A DNA stretch of 64,000 nt. It comes from Azospirillum sp. SYSU D00513 (GTDB taxonomy: Bacteria > Pseudomonadota > Alphaproteobacteria > Azospirillales > Azospirillaceae). The notes under the pieces are model-generated. The model did no database searches. It was not told the DNA's origin and saw only the letters and a program-made list of their open reading frames with translations. A program made the position numbers and the translations under genes. This document shows positions 33,444 to 41,767 of this stretch, one piece after another. The stretch spans positions 1 through 64,000 of the forward strand of contig NZ_JAFIQV010000027.1 of assembly GCF_017356015.1 (NCBI RefSeq), read 5' to 3'. Within the stretch, counting starts at the first letter, position 1. Each line of letters begins with the position of its first letter.

Positions 33444-34715
33444 TCACTTCGCCAGCTCGATCGCCTCGGCGAGCTTCCGCACGGCCTCCTGGGAGGTCAT
33501 GTCCGAATTGAAGTGCGAAGTGACCACGTCCAGGAAGGCGCCGCGCACGGCACCGGGGACGGACATCTCATGCGCCATGGAGGGGACGGCGGTGTTGTTG
33601 GCGACCGCCGCCTTCAGGTCGTCCATGGACTTCACCGCGCATTCGTCGAACTTGTCGCGCGGCATGTCCTGGCGGGCGGGGATGGATCCCTTCAGCGTGT
33701 TGAAGGTTTCCTGGAAGCTCGGGCCGAGGATCAGCTTGGCGAGCAGCATCTGGCCGGCCGTGCGGTCGGCGTTGCCCGACTTGAACATCACGAAGCTGTC
33801 GGCGTTGACGATGTAGCCGGACTGGCCCGGAACCGCCACGCAGAGGAAGTCCTTTCCCGGCACCTTGCCGGCGGCCAGCAACTCGCCCTTGGCCCAGTCG
33901 CCCATGATCTGCATGGCGGCCTGACCGTTCATCAGCATGGCGGTGGACAGGTTCCAGTCGCGGTTGTTGAAACCGGCATCGACATAGCCGCGCAGCTTGC
34001 GCATCTGGTCGAACACCTTGACCATCGTCTCGCCGGTCAGCGCCTCTTCGTTCAATTCCACCAAGGCCTTGCGGAAGAAGTCGGCCCCGCCGATGCCCAA
34101 CGCCACGTCCTCGAAGACGGAGGTGTCCTGCCAAGGCTGGCTGCCATGGGCCAGCGGCGTGATGCCGGCGGCCTTCAGCTTTTCGGCGGCGGCGTTGAAC
34201 TCGTCCCATGTCTTCGGAACCGTCAGGCCCGCCTTCCCGAAGACCCTGGGGTTGATCCACAGCCAGTTGACGCGGTGGATGTTCACCGGCACCGCGACGA
34301 AGCGCCCCTCATGCTTCATGACGTCCAGCACCAGCGGCGGCAGCGTCTTCTCCCAGCCCTCCGCCCTGGCGACCTCGTCGAGGCTGGCGAGCGTGCCCTG
34401 CTCGGCCCAGTCCCGGATGTTCGGCCCTTTCAGCTGCACCGCGTTCGGCGGATCGCCGGCCAGCACGCGCGAGCGCAGCACCGTGCTCGCCGCGTCGCCG
34501 CCCCCGCCCGCCACCGGCGCGTCGATCCACCGGCCGCCCGCCGCCTCGAACTCCCGCCGCAAGGCGCCCGCGGCCTTGGACTCGCCGCCGGAGGTCCAGT
34601 AATGCAGCACCTCGACCGTCGGCTCGGCCTTGGCCGGTGCCGCGGCCAGGCCGCAGGCCAGCACGGTCGCCAGCGCGGTCAGCGCGGCGCGGGACGTGAA
34701 CGGAAAGCGCATCAT
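33444..34715 (-). CDS. ABC-type sugar-binding periplasmic protein (glucose/mannose type), orphan
   Basis: 423 aa from ATG 34715, with GGGGGAAAGG upstream. Residues about 1-30 are a signal peptide ending AAPAKA. The mature part begins VEVLHYWTSGGESKAAGALR, with WNRVNWLWINPRVFGKAGL-like residues (VNWLWIN), TWDEFNAAAEKLKAAG and PLAHGSQPWQDTSVFE, the pattern of family 1 sugar-binding proteins such as GtsA. No permease or ATPase gene is adjacent. A perfect dyad lies upstream in the divergent promoter. Confidence 0.85.
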   Translation of the reverse strand: MMRFPFTSRAALTALATVLACGLAAAPAKAEPTVEVLHYWTSGGESKAAGALRREFEAAGGRWIDAPVAGGGGDAASTVLRSRVLAGDPPNAVQLKGPNIRDWAEQGTLASLDEVARAEGWEKTLPPLVLDVMKHEGRFVAVPVNIHRVNWLWINPRVFGKAGLTVPKTWDEFNAAAEKLKAAGITPLAHGSQPWQDTSVFEDVALGIGGADFFRKALVELNEEALTGETMVKVFDQMRKLRGYVDAGFNNRDWNLSTAMLMNGQAAMQIMGDWAKGELLAAGKVPGKDFLCVAVPGQSGYIVNADSFVMFKSGNADRTAGQMLLAKLILGPSFQETFNTLKGSIPARQDMPRDKFDECAVKSMDDLKAAVANNTAVPSMAHEMSVPGAVRGAFLDVVTSHFNSDMTSQEAVRKLAEAIELAK

Positions 34716-34826
34716 GGACCTTTCCCCCTGGAGTTCGCGGAAGGCCCCCCGCCACCGCGGACGGCTCCGGCGTGAAGCGTGGCCTGAGAGAAACTCTACG
34801 CCCGAAACTGTCGCAGCCACGGATTA

Positions 34827-34869
34827 TCGTGTAACGCAGCCTTTTCCATGCGCCGCCGCTGTTACACGA
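34827..34869. promoter_or_regulatory. Inverted repeat in the sugar-binding protein/EamA divergent promoter
   Basis: TCGTGTAAC (34827-34835) and GTTACACGA (34861-34869) are a perfect 9-bp inverted repeat with a 25-base centre. A further half-like CGTTACGA follows at 34871-34878. The site is between the sugar-binding protein gene (minus) and EamA (plus), so it may bind a regulator of one or both. Which regulator is unknown. Confidence 0.45.
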
Positions 34870-34986
34870 ACGTTACGAATCCGCGCCGCTCCACACCGAC
34901 CCGAGCGGGTCAGGGCTGCGCCCGGAAGGCTGGGCGGTGGCGGGCGGCTTCGGCTAGGGTGGCGGCCCATCCCGAAGGGCATCGCC

Positions 34987-35955
34987 ATGCTGACCGACCC
35001 CGCCGATACGATCGCGCCCGTCCACCCGGCCGGGGCCGCCCGAGGCCAGGATGTGCAGAACCCCGGCGGCCCGAACCAGGACCGCCAGAACAACGACAAC
35101 GTGCCCGCGGCCATCGGCTGTTTCGTGGCGGCCATCGCGCTGTTCTCGGTCATGGACACGCTCATCAAGTTCCTCAGCGCCGGCTATCCGGTGGCGCAGC
35201 TGATGTTCGTGCGCTCCTTCGTCGCGCTGTCGCTGGTGGGCGGCTATGTGCTCGCCACCGGCGGGCTGGCGAGCCTGCGGACAAAGCGGCTCGGCTCCCA
35301 TGTGCTGCGCTCCCTGGCCGGGCTGGCCTCCATGGCCTGCTTCTTCTACGCCTTCAAGCATCTGCCGCTGGCCGAGGTCTATGTGCTGAGCTTCGCCGGG
35401 CCGCTCTTCATCACCGCCCTGTCGGTGCCGCTTCTGGGCGAGCGGGTCGGCTGGCGGCGCTGGGCGGCCGTGCTGGTTGGCTTCGGCGGCGTTCTGGTGA
35501 TGGCGCGCCCCTCGGTGGACGCGCTGCCGCCCTTCCCGGTTCTGGTCGGTCTGGGCGCGGCCTTCTTCTACGCGCTCGCCATGCTGGCGGTGCGCGGCCT
35601 CGCCCGGACCGAAAGCAACGGCGCCATTGTGACCTACCTTCTGCTGACTTGCACGGCGGCCAGCGCCGTCTTCGCCCTGCCGGTCTGGGTGGCGCCGTCG
35701 GGTGGCGACCTGCTGCTGATGGGGGCGGTGGGGACCTTCGGGGCGGTGGCGCAGCTCTTCATGACCCAGGCCTTCCGGCTGGCCCCCGCCGTGGTGGTGG
35801 CGCCCTTCGAATACTCGGGCATGCTCTGGGCGACGCTGCTGGGCTTCCTGGTCTTCGGCGAGGTGCCCACGCAAGCCGTGCTGGCCGGCGCCGCGATCAT
35901 TATCGCCAGCGGCATCTACATCATCCACCGCGAGGCGGTGCGCGGCCGGGGGTAG
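34987..35955 (+). CDS. EamA/DMT-family transporter
   Basis: 322 aa from ATG 34987. After a hydrophilic, Asn/Gln-rich N-terminus of about 40 residues there are ten hydrophobic segments in two EamA repeats. The first includes FSVMDTLIKFLSAGYPVAQL and the conserved FYAFKHLPLAEVYVLSFAGPL followed by LLGERVGWRRW. The second ends in FEYSGMLWATLLGFLVFGE. These are inner-membrane exporters of metabolites such as amino acids or nucleotides. It is monocistronic and the substrate is unknown. Confidence 0.88.
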   Translation: MLTDPADTIAPVHPAGAARGQDVQNPGGPNQDRQNNDNVPAAIGCFVAAIALFSVMDTLIKFLSAGYPVAQLMFVRSFVALSLVGGYVLATGGLASLRTKRLGSHVLRSLAGLASMACFFYAFKHLPLAEVYVLSFAGPLFITALSVPLLGERVGWRRWAAVLVGFGGVLVMARPSVDALPPFPVLVGLGAAFFYALAMLAVRGLARTESNGAIVTYLLLTCTAASAVFALPVWVAPSGGDLLLMGAVGTFGAVAQLFMTQAFRLAPAVVVAPFEYSGMLWATLLGFLVFGEVPTQAVLAGAAIIIASGIYIIHREAVRGRG

Positions 35956-36186
35956 AAACGGCGCGCCTTATCCGCCCCTATCCATCCTTCGGCCAATACT
36001 CCCGACGTCCCTCAAAAGCTCAGCGTGAATCAACCCCGGGGTGATCTGGGCACAGTCCCCTCGCGCGCAAACGTCACATTCGCGTGATATTTTACCTTTG
36101 CGCTATGCCGTAATAGGTATAGGCAGCATCAATGGGGGTGGGCGCGTGGCGCGCCACACGGCATGGGCAAGGGGGGCTGGATCGGC

Positions 36187-37893
36187 ATGTTTGAAAAGTT
36201 TCGGAACACCCAGATCAGAACACGCCTGGCGGTGAGCTTCGGCGGCGTTCTTCTGCTGATGATCGTGCTGACGGCGATCGGCATCGGGCAGGTGCACGAC
36301 ATCAAGTCCAGCCTGACCACCATCAACGACGTGAACAACGTCAAGCAGCGCTACGCCATCAACTTCCGCGGCAGCGTGCACGACCGCTCCATCAGCCTGC
36401 GCGACGTGACGCTCGCCTCCGGCGCCGAGGCCGTCCGCGCCGAGATCCAGACCATCGAGACGCTGGCCAGGGACTACGCCGAATCGGCCCGGCGGCTCGA
36501 CGCGATGTTCGCCGAGCGCGCGGACATCATGCCGCGGGAGCGCGACATCCTGCGCGGCATCAAGGAGACGGAGGCCAGGACGCTTCCCATCGTCAAGGCG
36601 CTGATCGACCGCCAGCTCGCCGGCGACGACGCGGGTGCGGAGACCCTGCTGATGCGGGAGGCCCGCCCGGCCTTCGTCGAATGGCTCGCCCGCATCAACC
36701 AGTTCATCGATTTCCAAGAGGCGGCGAACAAGACGGTCGCCGACCGCGCCCGCGAGGTCGCCGACCGGTTCGAGATCCTGATGGCCACGCTGTGCGCCGC
36801 CGCCCTGCTGCTGGGGGCCGGCTTCGCTTGGTGGTCGATCCATTCGGTCAAGCCCCTGCGCCGGGTGACCGCCTCCATGCTGCGCCTCGCCGACGGCGAG
36901 CTGGAGGTCGAGATCCCCGCGGTCGGCGGCAAGGACGAGGTGGGCTGCATCGTCCGCGCCCTGCAGATCTTCAAGGACAACATGGCCCGCACCCGCCGGA
37001 TGGAGCAGGAGGCCGTGGAGGCCGAGCACCGCGCCGAGGCGGAGAAGAAGCGCGTCATGAGCGAACTGGCCGACCAGTTCGAGAGCAGCGTCGGCTCCAT
37101 CGTCGGTCTGGTCTCCTCGGCCGCGTCGGACCTCGAATCCTCCGCCCGCACGCTCGACGGCACGCTCGACCGCACCAACAGCCAAGCCGGCACCGTCGCC
37201 GCCGCCGCCACGCAGGCGACAGCCAACGTGGAGACGGTGGCCGCCGCCTGCGAGGAGCTGACCGCCTCCGTCCGCGGCGTGGGCGAGCAGGTCCGCCAGT
37301 CCTCCGACATCTCCTCCCGCGCGGTGCGCAACGCGGAGGAGACGCAATGCACGGCGGAAGGCCTCGTCACCGCCACCCGGAAGATCGGCGAGGTGGTCCA
37401 GCTCATCAGCGCCATCGCCGAGCAGACCAACCTGCTGGCGCTCAACGCCACCATCGAGGCCGCGCGCGCCGGCGAGGCCGGCAAGGGCTTCGCCGTCGTG
37501 GCGTCGGAGGTGAAAAGCCTCGCCAACCAGACCGCCAAGGCCACCGAGGACATCACCAGCCAGATCGCGGAGGTCCAGGACGTCTCCCACCGCACCGTCG
37601 GCTCGATCAAGGAGATCGCGGCGGTGATCGGGGAGAGCAGCGCCATCGCCACGACCATCGCCCAGTCGGTGGAAGAGCAGAACGCCGCGACGCTGGAGAT
37701 CGCCCGCAACGTGCAGCAGGCCTCGACCGGCACGTCGGAGGTCTCCGACGCCATCGGCCAGGTCAGCGCGGCGGCGGCCGAAGGTGGCCGCGCCGCCAAC
37801 CGCGTGCTGTCCAGCGCCCAGGAACTCTCGCGCACCGCCGCCTCGCTGCGCCGGGAGGTCGACGGCTTCCTCGCCCAGGTCCGCGCGGCCTGA
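36187..37893 (+). CDS. Methyl-accepting chemotaxis protein
   Basis: 568 aa from ATG 36187 ([10 protein letters not shown]), after a G-run; an in-frame ATG at 36163 adds eight residues. Transmembrane helices are at about 12-34 and 195-217, enclosing a four-helix-bundle type periplasmic sensor of about 160 residues ([20 protein letters not shown]). A HAMP domain follows ([20 protein letters not shown]). The signalling domain has the near-invariant hairpin tip [20 protein letters not shown] and flanking methylation helices. It senses an unknown ligand and controls CheA. No other che genes are adjacent. Confidence 0.93.
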   Translation: MFEKFRNTQIRTRLAVSFGGVLLLMIVLTAIGIGQVHDIKSSLTTINDVNNVKQRYAINFRGSVHDRSISLRDVTLASGAEAVRAEIQTIETLARDYAESARRLDAMFAERADIMPRERDILRGIKETEARTLPIVKALIDRQLAGDDAGAETLLMREARPAFVEWLARINQFIDFQEAANKTVADRAREVADRFEILMATLCAAALLLGAGFAWWSIHSVKPLRRVTASMLRLADGELEVEIPAVGGKDEVGCIVRALQIFKDNMARTRRMEQEAVEAEHRAEAEKKRVMSELADQFESSVGSIVGLVSSAASDLESSARTLDGTLDRTNSQAGTVAAAATQATANVETVAAACEELTASVRGVGEQVRQSSDISSRAVRNAEETQCTAEGLVTATRKIGEVVQLISAIAEQTNLLALNATIEAARAGEAGKGFAVVASEVKSLANQTAKATEDITSQIAEVQDVSHRTVGSIKEIAAVIGESSAIATTIAQSVEEQNAATLEIARNVQQASTGTSEVSDAIGQVSAAAAEGGRAANRVLSSAQELSRTAASLRREVDGFLAQVRAA

Positions 37894-38020
37894 CGGGGCA
37901 GGGCGGCCCGCCTCGCGCGGGGTGGGCGGTGAACGCCGCGTCGTTCGTGGATCTTGGGCCGGCTGCCCGCCGGCCCAAGCCGTTCCTGGCTTCTCTCCGG
38001 AGGGCGCGCCGGGCGCCCGC

Positions 38021-38092
38021 TCACCCGTTCAGCGCACCCGCGAGGGCTCCCGCCGACCCGGTTTGGGTCGCGCCGTCATCCTTGAAGCGGGT
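38021..38092 (-). pseudogene. C-terminal relic of a class A beta-lactamase
   Basis: The minus strand reads RFKDDGATQTGSAGALAGALNG and then a stop at 38021-38023. The intact class A enzyme at 39439-40326 ends GFKDGDTIHAEVARAVAGALNG. DNA similarity covers about 65 bases, including ACCCGTTCAGCGC just before both stops. Upstream of the relic the similarity ends and the HTH/PIN module begins. It is therefore the tail of a second, mostly deleted, beta-lactamase copy. Confidence 0.6.
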
Positions 38093-38196
38093 TGCGCTTG
38101 TAGCGTTTATGGCCCATGTGAATGGGCAACGGAATGAGTTCGCCCGAGAGCGCGGCCTGTTCAGCGGGCGGGTCCGGTTGCGATGGAGCCGAGACG

Positions 38197-38685
38197 ATGA
38201 CCGACACGGCAAGGGCGGAGCGGAACCGCCGCATGGAACCCGTTTCCCCTGCGGTGGAGGAGTTGGGCGAGGTGGAGAGACTGTCCGCCATGCTCGACGG
38301 CTTGGCTGGGCGCATGGAGGATCGAGGCGAGCGCTGCAAGCTGTTGGGACCGCGCGGCGAGGAGGTCGAACTTCCGGCTTCGGTGTTCCATGTCCTGGAA
38401 CGTGCTGCCGGGCTGATGGCCCAGGGCGATGCAGTCACCGTGGTGCCGGTTGGGCAGGAACTCACCACCCAACAGGCGGCGGACCTCCTGAATGTCTCGC
38501 GGCAGTATCTGGTAAGGCTTCTGGACGAGGGCCGCATCGCCTTCACGCGGGCTGGTTCCCACCGGCGCATTCTCGCGAAGGATGTTCTGGCCTTCAATCA
38601 GACTCGGCGGGTGGAGCGCAGGAACGCGCTGGACAGGCTGGCCGCTCTCAGTGAAGAGAATGGAGGGTATCCCGAACTCGACTGA
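38197..38685 (+). CDS. HTH (excisionase/MerR-type) antitoxin partner of a PIN toxin
   Basis: 162 aa from ATG 38197, preceded by GGAG. The N-terminal half is acidic and helical (VEELGEVERLSAMLDGLAG). The C-terminal part is an excisionase-type winged helix: LTTQQAADLLNVSRQYLVRL, DEGRIAFTRAGSHRRI and LAKDVLAF. This architecture is common in antitoxins placed before PIN-domain toxins. It overlaps the PIN gene by 26 bases, indicating coupling. It probably binds both the toxin and its own promoter. Confidence 0.75.
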   Translation: MTDTARAERNRRMEPVSPAVEELGEVERLSAMLDGLAGRMEDRGERCKLLGPRGEEVELPASVFHVLERAAGLMAQGDAVTVVPVGQELTTQQAADLLNVSRQYLVRLLDEGRIAFTRAGSHRRILAKDVLAFNQTRRVERRNALDRLAALSEENGGYPELD

Positions 38686-39256
38686 GTCCGACTGGAAAAG
38701 CAAGTGGTTCCGGCACCATTTCCGGGTCGTCCTCGACGCCAACGTCCTCTTCCCCTTCACCGTGCGGGATACCCTGCTCCGCGCGGCCGAGCAGGACTTG
38801 TATCTCATCGGATGGTCGGCGAAGATTCTTGAAGAAATGCGTCGGAATCTCGTGAAGACCGGGCACACGACCGAAAGGGGTTCCCACAGCTTGGTCGAAG
38901 CGATGCGGGAAGCCTTTCCCGAAGCCGAGATCACCGGGTATCAGTCGCTCATCCCGGCAATGCGAAACGATCCAAAGGACAGGCACGTTGCGGCGGCGGC
39001 TATCATGGCCGAGGCACAGGTCATCGTCACGGAGAACATCTCTGACTTCCAGAACTTGCCCGGCGGTCTGGAGGCGAAAACAGTCGATGAATTCCTGTGC
39101 GACCTCTTCAACCTGTCTCCAAGGCTCATGGCCGGAACCATAGTGAACCAAGCGGCCGCACTCCGGCGGCCACCGCGCACCCCGGCGGACATTCTGCGGG
39201 GCTTGGATCGTTTCGCACCGAGATTCGTCGCCAAGGTCAGGCCGCTGGTCGAATGA
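38660..39256 (+). CDS. PIN-domain toxin (VapC-like ribonuclease)
   Basis: 198 aa from ATG 38660. PIN motifs are FRVVLDANVLFPF (first Asp), KILEEMRRNL (Glu), NDPKDRHVAAAAI (acidic pair) and VIVTENISDF (Asn/Asp), together the four-acid metal site of a single-strand RNase. The protein continues for about 60 residues after the PIN core with LRGLDRFAPRFVAKV. This longer form matches the PIN family whose partners are HTH antitoxins. A hairpin follows the stop codon. The module sits beside a beta-lactamase relic, suggesting insertion. Confidence 0.8.
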   Translation: MEGIPNSTESDWKSKWFRHHFRVVLDANVLFPFTVRDTLLRAAEQDLYLIGWSAKILEEMRRNLVKTGHTTERGSHSLVEAMREAFPEAEITGYQSLIPAMRNDPKDRHVAAAAIMAEAQVIVTENISDFQNLPGGLEAKTVDEFLCDLFNLSPRLMAGTIVNQAAALRRPPRTPADILRGLDRFAPRFVAKVRPLVE

Positions 39257-39266
39257 TCGAAAGGCG

Positions 39267-39299
39267 GGAAGCCCGCCCCCGCGTCGAGGACGGGCTTCC
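39267..39299 (+). terminator. Hairpin after the PIN toxin gene
   Basis: GGAAGCCCG (39267-39275) and CGGGCTTCC (39291-39299) form a perfect 9-bp stem around 15 bases, 10 bases after the toxin stop codon. There is no T-tract, so termination strength is uncertain. Confidence 0.45.
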
Positions 39300-39438
39300 T
39301 GTCTCCGGGGAGCGGCGGTCGGCGCCTACAGCGTGATGGTCCGTACGTCATCCATTGCAGGGCGATGCGCAGTCAACGACAGCGTGCCCCGCCACTCCAG
39401 CCGCAGGGAGTCTTCTGCCCCTCTTTTTCGTCCGGCGC

Positions 39439-40326
39439 TTACCCGTTCAGCGCGCCCGCAACAGCCCGCGCCACCTCGGCGTGGATCGTGTCGCCGTCCT
39501 TGAAACCCTTGGGCGTCTGCGCGAGGTAGCAGGCGATGAGAACCGGCGGCTTGCCCGTGGGCCAGACGATGGCGATGTCGTTGAAGGAGCCGTTGCCGGT
39601 GCCCGTCTTGTCGCCGACGCGCCAGCCCGGCGTCAGCCCTGCGCGCAGGCGCTTGTCGCCGGTCTTGTTGGCGACCATCCAGTGGATGAGCTGCTCGCGC
39701 GAGGCCGGGCGCAGGGCGTCGCCGATCATCAGACGCTCCATGCTGTGGATGATCGCGTCCGGCGTCGTCGTGTCGCGCGGGTCGCCTGGGATGGCGCTGT
39801 TCAGCGTCGGCTCGTTGCGGTCGAGCCGCGTGTGACGGTCCCCCAGCGTCCGCACGAAGGCGGTCAGCCCGGCCGGATCGCCGACGGCGGGAAGCAGCAG
39901 GTTCGCCGCGACGTTGTCGCTGAGCGTCATCGTGGACTCGCACAGCTCCGCCACCGTGGGCGCCGGGCCGTTCAGGCGGGTCTCCGTGAAGGGCGCGTAG
40001 GGGACCATGTCGGCGGGCGTCACCGGGATGCGGCGGTCCAGGCTCTCCCGACCCTCGTCCACCCGCCTCAGGATCGCGGCGGCCAATAGAAATTTGAAGG
40101 TGCTGCACATCGGGAACATCTCGTCCGCGCGCCAGCCGAAGCGTCGTCCGCTGCCGGTGTCATGCACCGACACGCCCAGCCGTCCGCCGCTGCGCCGCTC
40201 CAGCGCCGCCATGCCGTCGCGCAGCCCCTTGGCTCCCGAAAAGCCTTTGTCTGCTGCCCCCACGCGCGTCGCGGCCAGCAGTGCCGCACCGCCCGCCACG
40301 GCCAGGAAACCCCGTCGTCCGATCAT
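39439..40326 (-). CDS. Class A beta-lactamase
   Basis: 295 aa from ATG 40326. The N-terminus MIGRRGFLAVAGGAALLAA is a Tat-type signal (R-R-G-F-L), so the enzyme is exported folded to the periplasm. All class A motifs are present: S-T-F-K (catalytic Ser and Lys), S-D-N, E-P-T-L-N (general-base Glu) and K-T-G-T-G. Cys precedes the catalytic Ser, but the partner Cys of carbapenemase disulfides is not seen after KTG. It should hydrolyse penicillins and some cephalosporins. No AmpR-type regulator is adjacent. A C-terminal relic of a related gene lies 1.4 kb away. Confidence 0.9.
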   Translation of the reverse strand: MIGRRGFLAVAGGAALLAATRVGAADKGFSGAKGLRDGMAALERRSGGRLGVSVHDTGSGRRFGWRADEMFPMCSTFKFLLAAAILRRVDEGRESLDRRIPVTPADMVPYAPFTETRLNGPAPTVAELCESTMTLSDNVAANLLLPAVGDPAGLTAFVRTLGDRHTRLDRNEPTLNSAIPGDPRDTTTPDAIIHSMERLMIGDALRPASREQLIHWMVANKTGDKRLRAGLTPGWRVGDKTGTGNGSFNDIAIVWPTGKPPVLIACYLAQTPKGFKDGDTIHAEVARAVAGALNG

Positions 40327-40622
40327 TCCATCCTCCAGTTTCGTTCTGTGGCTGGCGGGACGGTAGTCGCGTTCGGAAGGAGCGGCAAAAGACGATATCT
40401 GTGGCGAGACCCTAGAAAAATTTGTGCATAGTCGCGCGCGCCTATTCGCTCCGATCTTCCCGTTGTTGGACGTTCCGTGCTGAACACCTCTGCCCCATCC
40501 AACATCAATAGGACAGCATTCCTTAAATCCGACCCGGTTGTAGGATACTCAACCCAGGTCGGACGCCGCTGATTTGCCGCTGGCCTCTCCCGACTCCCCC
40601 GCGCCCTCGGCGAAGGAGCCCC

Positions 40623-41255
40623 ATGACCGCCGCCCTTGGCTTCCGTCGTGGTGGCTCCTGCGTCCCACGCGACTGCCCCCAGGGGCTTGCGGCGCTGGGC
40701 TTCTACAGCCGTGCCATGGGGGATGCCTGGGACCGCGGTGATCCGCGTTGCCTGGACAGCGCCTATTGGGAATATGTGTCGATGATCCGCGAGGCCCGCG
40801 CGGCTGCGCGCGCTCAATTCCTTCGCCGCCCCCTCCTGGACACTCCCGCCGGGCGTCAGGCCGCGCGGCTGCGGCCTTCCGTCGCGGCGGCGGACGATTC
40901 CAATAGGGCGAGCTGGTCCGTGATCCCCATGCCGGCCAGGATGCGCCGCACGCGCGGGGCTGGGTTCAGGAACTCCGCGGCACCGCCGCGCCCGCGCACC
41001 GCCTCCTGCAAGGTCAGCAGCACGCCCACGCCGGACGCGTCGATGAAGTCCACGCCGGCGAGGTCGATCCGCAGGCACAGGCCCGCATGGGCCGCCGCGG
41101 CGCGGAGCAGCGGGCGCAGGCGCGGCAGCGCCCGGTGGTCCAGGCTGCCGGCCAGCCGCACGCGAAGGCGCGGCGCCACCTGTCCCAGCGGGACCGCCAA
41201 CCCTTCGACCGTGAGGGACGCTCCCTCGCCACGCATCATCCGCTCCACATCATAG
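40623..41255 (+). CDS. Doubtful ORF; only its first part looks protein-like
   Basis: The first 80 or so codons (including GLAALGFYSRAMGDAWDRGD and YWEYVSMIREARAAARAQ) read like a small helical protein. From about 40860 the frame runs antisense to the STAS gene and its translation becomes basic and low-complexity. A short gene with a frameshift near 40850, or a chance frame, are both possible. No family is recognised. Confidence 0.25.
   Translation: MTAALGFRRGGSCVPRDCPQGLAALGFYSRAMGDAWDRGDPRCLDSAYWEYVSMIREARAAARAQFLRRPLLDTPAGRQAARLRPSVAAADDSNRASWSVIPMPARMRRTRGAGFRNSAAPPRPRTASCKVSSTPTPDASMKSTPARSIRRHRPAWAAAARSSGRRRGSARWSRLPASRTRRRGATCPSGTANPSTVRDAPSPRIIRSTS
40856..41239 (-). CDS. STAS-domain protein (anti-sigma-factor antagonist-like)
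   Basis: 127 aa from the ATG pair at 41239/41236, with GGAG close upstream; the frame to 41362 adds an unlikely leader. The core LRIDLAGVDFIDASGVGVLL contains the D-x-S phosphorylation site of SpoIIAA/RsbV-type STAS domains, followed by a helix LQEAVRGRGG and strand AAEFLNPAPRVRRIL. Such proteins relay partner-switching signals with a Ser kinase/anti-sigma factor. No kinase or phosphatase gene is adjacent. It converges with the doubtful ORF at 40623. Confidence 0.75.
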   Translation of the reverse strand: MMRGEGASLTVEGLAVPLGQVAPRLRVRLAGSLDHRALPRLRPLLRAAAAHAGLCLRIDLAGVDFIDASGVGVLLTLQEAVRGRGGAAEFLNPAPRVRRILAGMGITDQLALLESSAAATEGRSRAA

Positions 41256-41767
41256 GCGGTTCGACAGATCCGCCTTTCTTGGGGAGTCGGAGATAACCAT
41301 GCGATGGCGATGGATGCGTGACGGTGATGTTTCCGTTCCATGACGGCGCACCCGCTTTGCACCTCCGCCTATCCCGCATGCCGGAAAGCTTGCCTCCCGC
41401 AACGCGGGGCACCACCACAGACGGGCTTGCGCAAGGCGGCATCCTCCGAACATTATGCGGGAGGTTCAATCAAGACGGAGCGCCCCCGCGCCCAAGGCCG
41501 GGGACACCATGAACGATTCCGCAAGCGGCCCAAGTAGGCCGCAGGACGCCTGGCAGGTTCCGGACGTTCTGCGGCGGCCCAGCGACAGGCCCCCCGGGAT
41601 GCGGCACTCCAGCCGTGCCCGGTCCGCGCCCCATGCGCCACGCGCATCCCGACCCGATTCAGGCCCGAAGGGGCGCGGTCAGCTCAAGACCGCACCAGGA
41701 TCGGCGCGCCCGCGCCACCGATCCGTCCCTCGTCTGTTTGCTGAAAACCACCACACCGGATTGACCG
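41240..41767. other. Region without a supported gene
   Basis: About 530 bases between the STAS start and the CNNM/CBS gene. Short frames exist on both strands but their translations are low-complexity (Pro, Arg, Ser) and lack motifs. It must include the promoter of one or both flanking genes, but I see no clear boxes. Confidence 0.5.

Noticed and set aside
39326..39420. Possible C-terminal gene fragment on the minus strand (ending MDDVRTITL)
   Set aside because: About 28 residues read plausibly before a stop at 39326, but there is no family match and it is only an extension of a frame antisense or out of register to bla.
39439..40326. Carbapenemase-type class A enzyme
   Set aside because: The Cys before the catalytic Ser is present, but the second Cys after the KTG motif, needed for the typical disulfide, is not seen.
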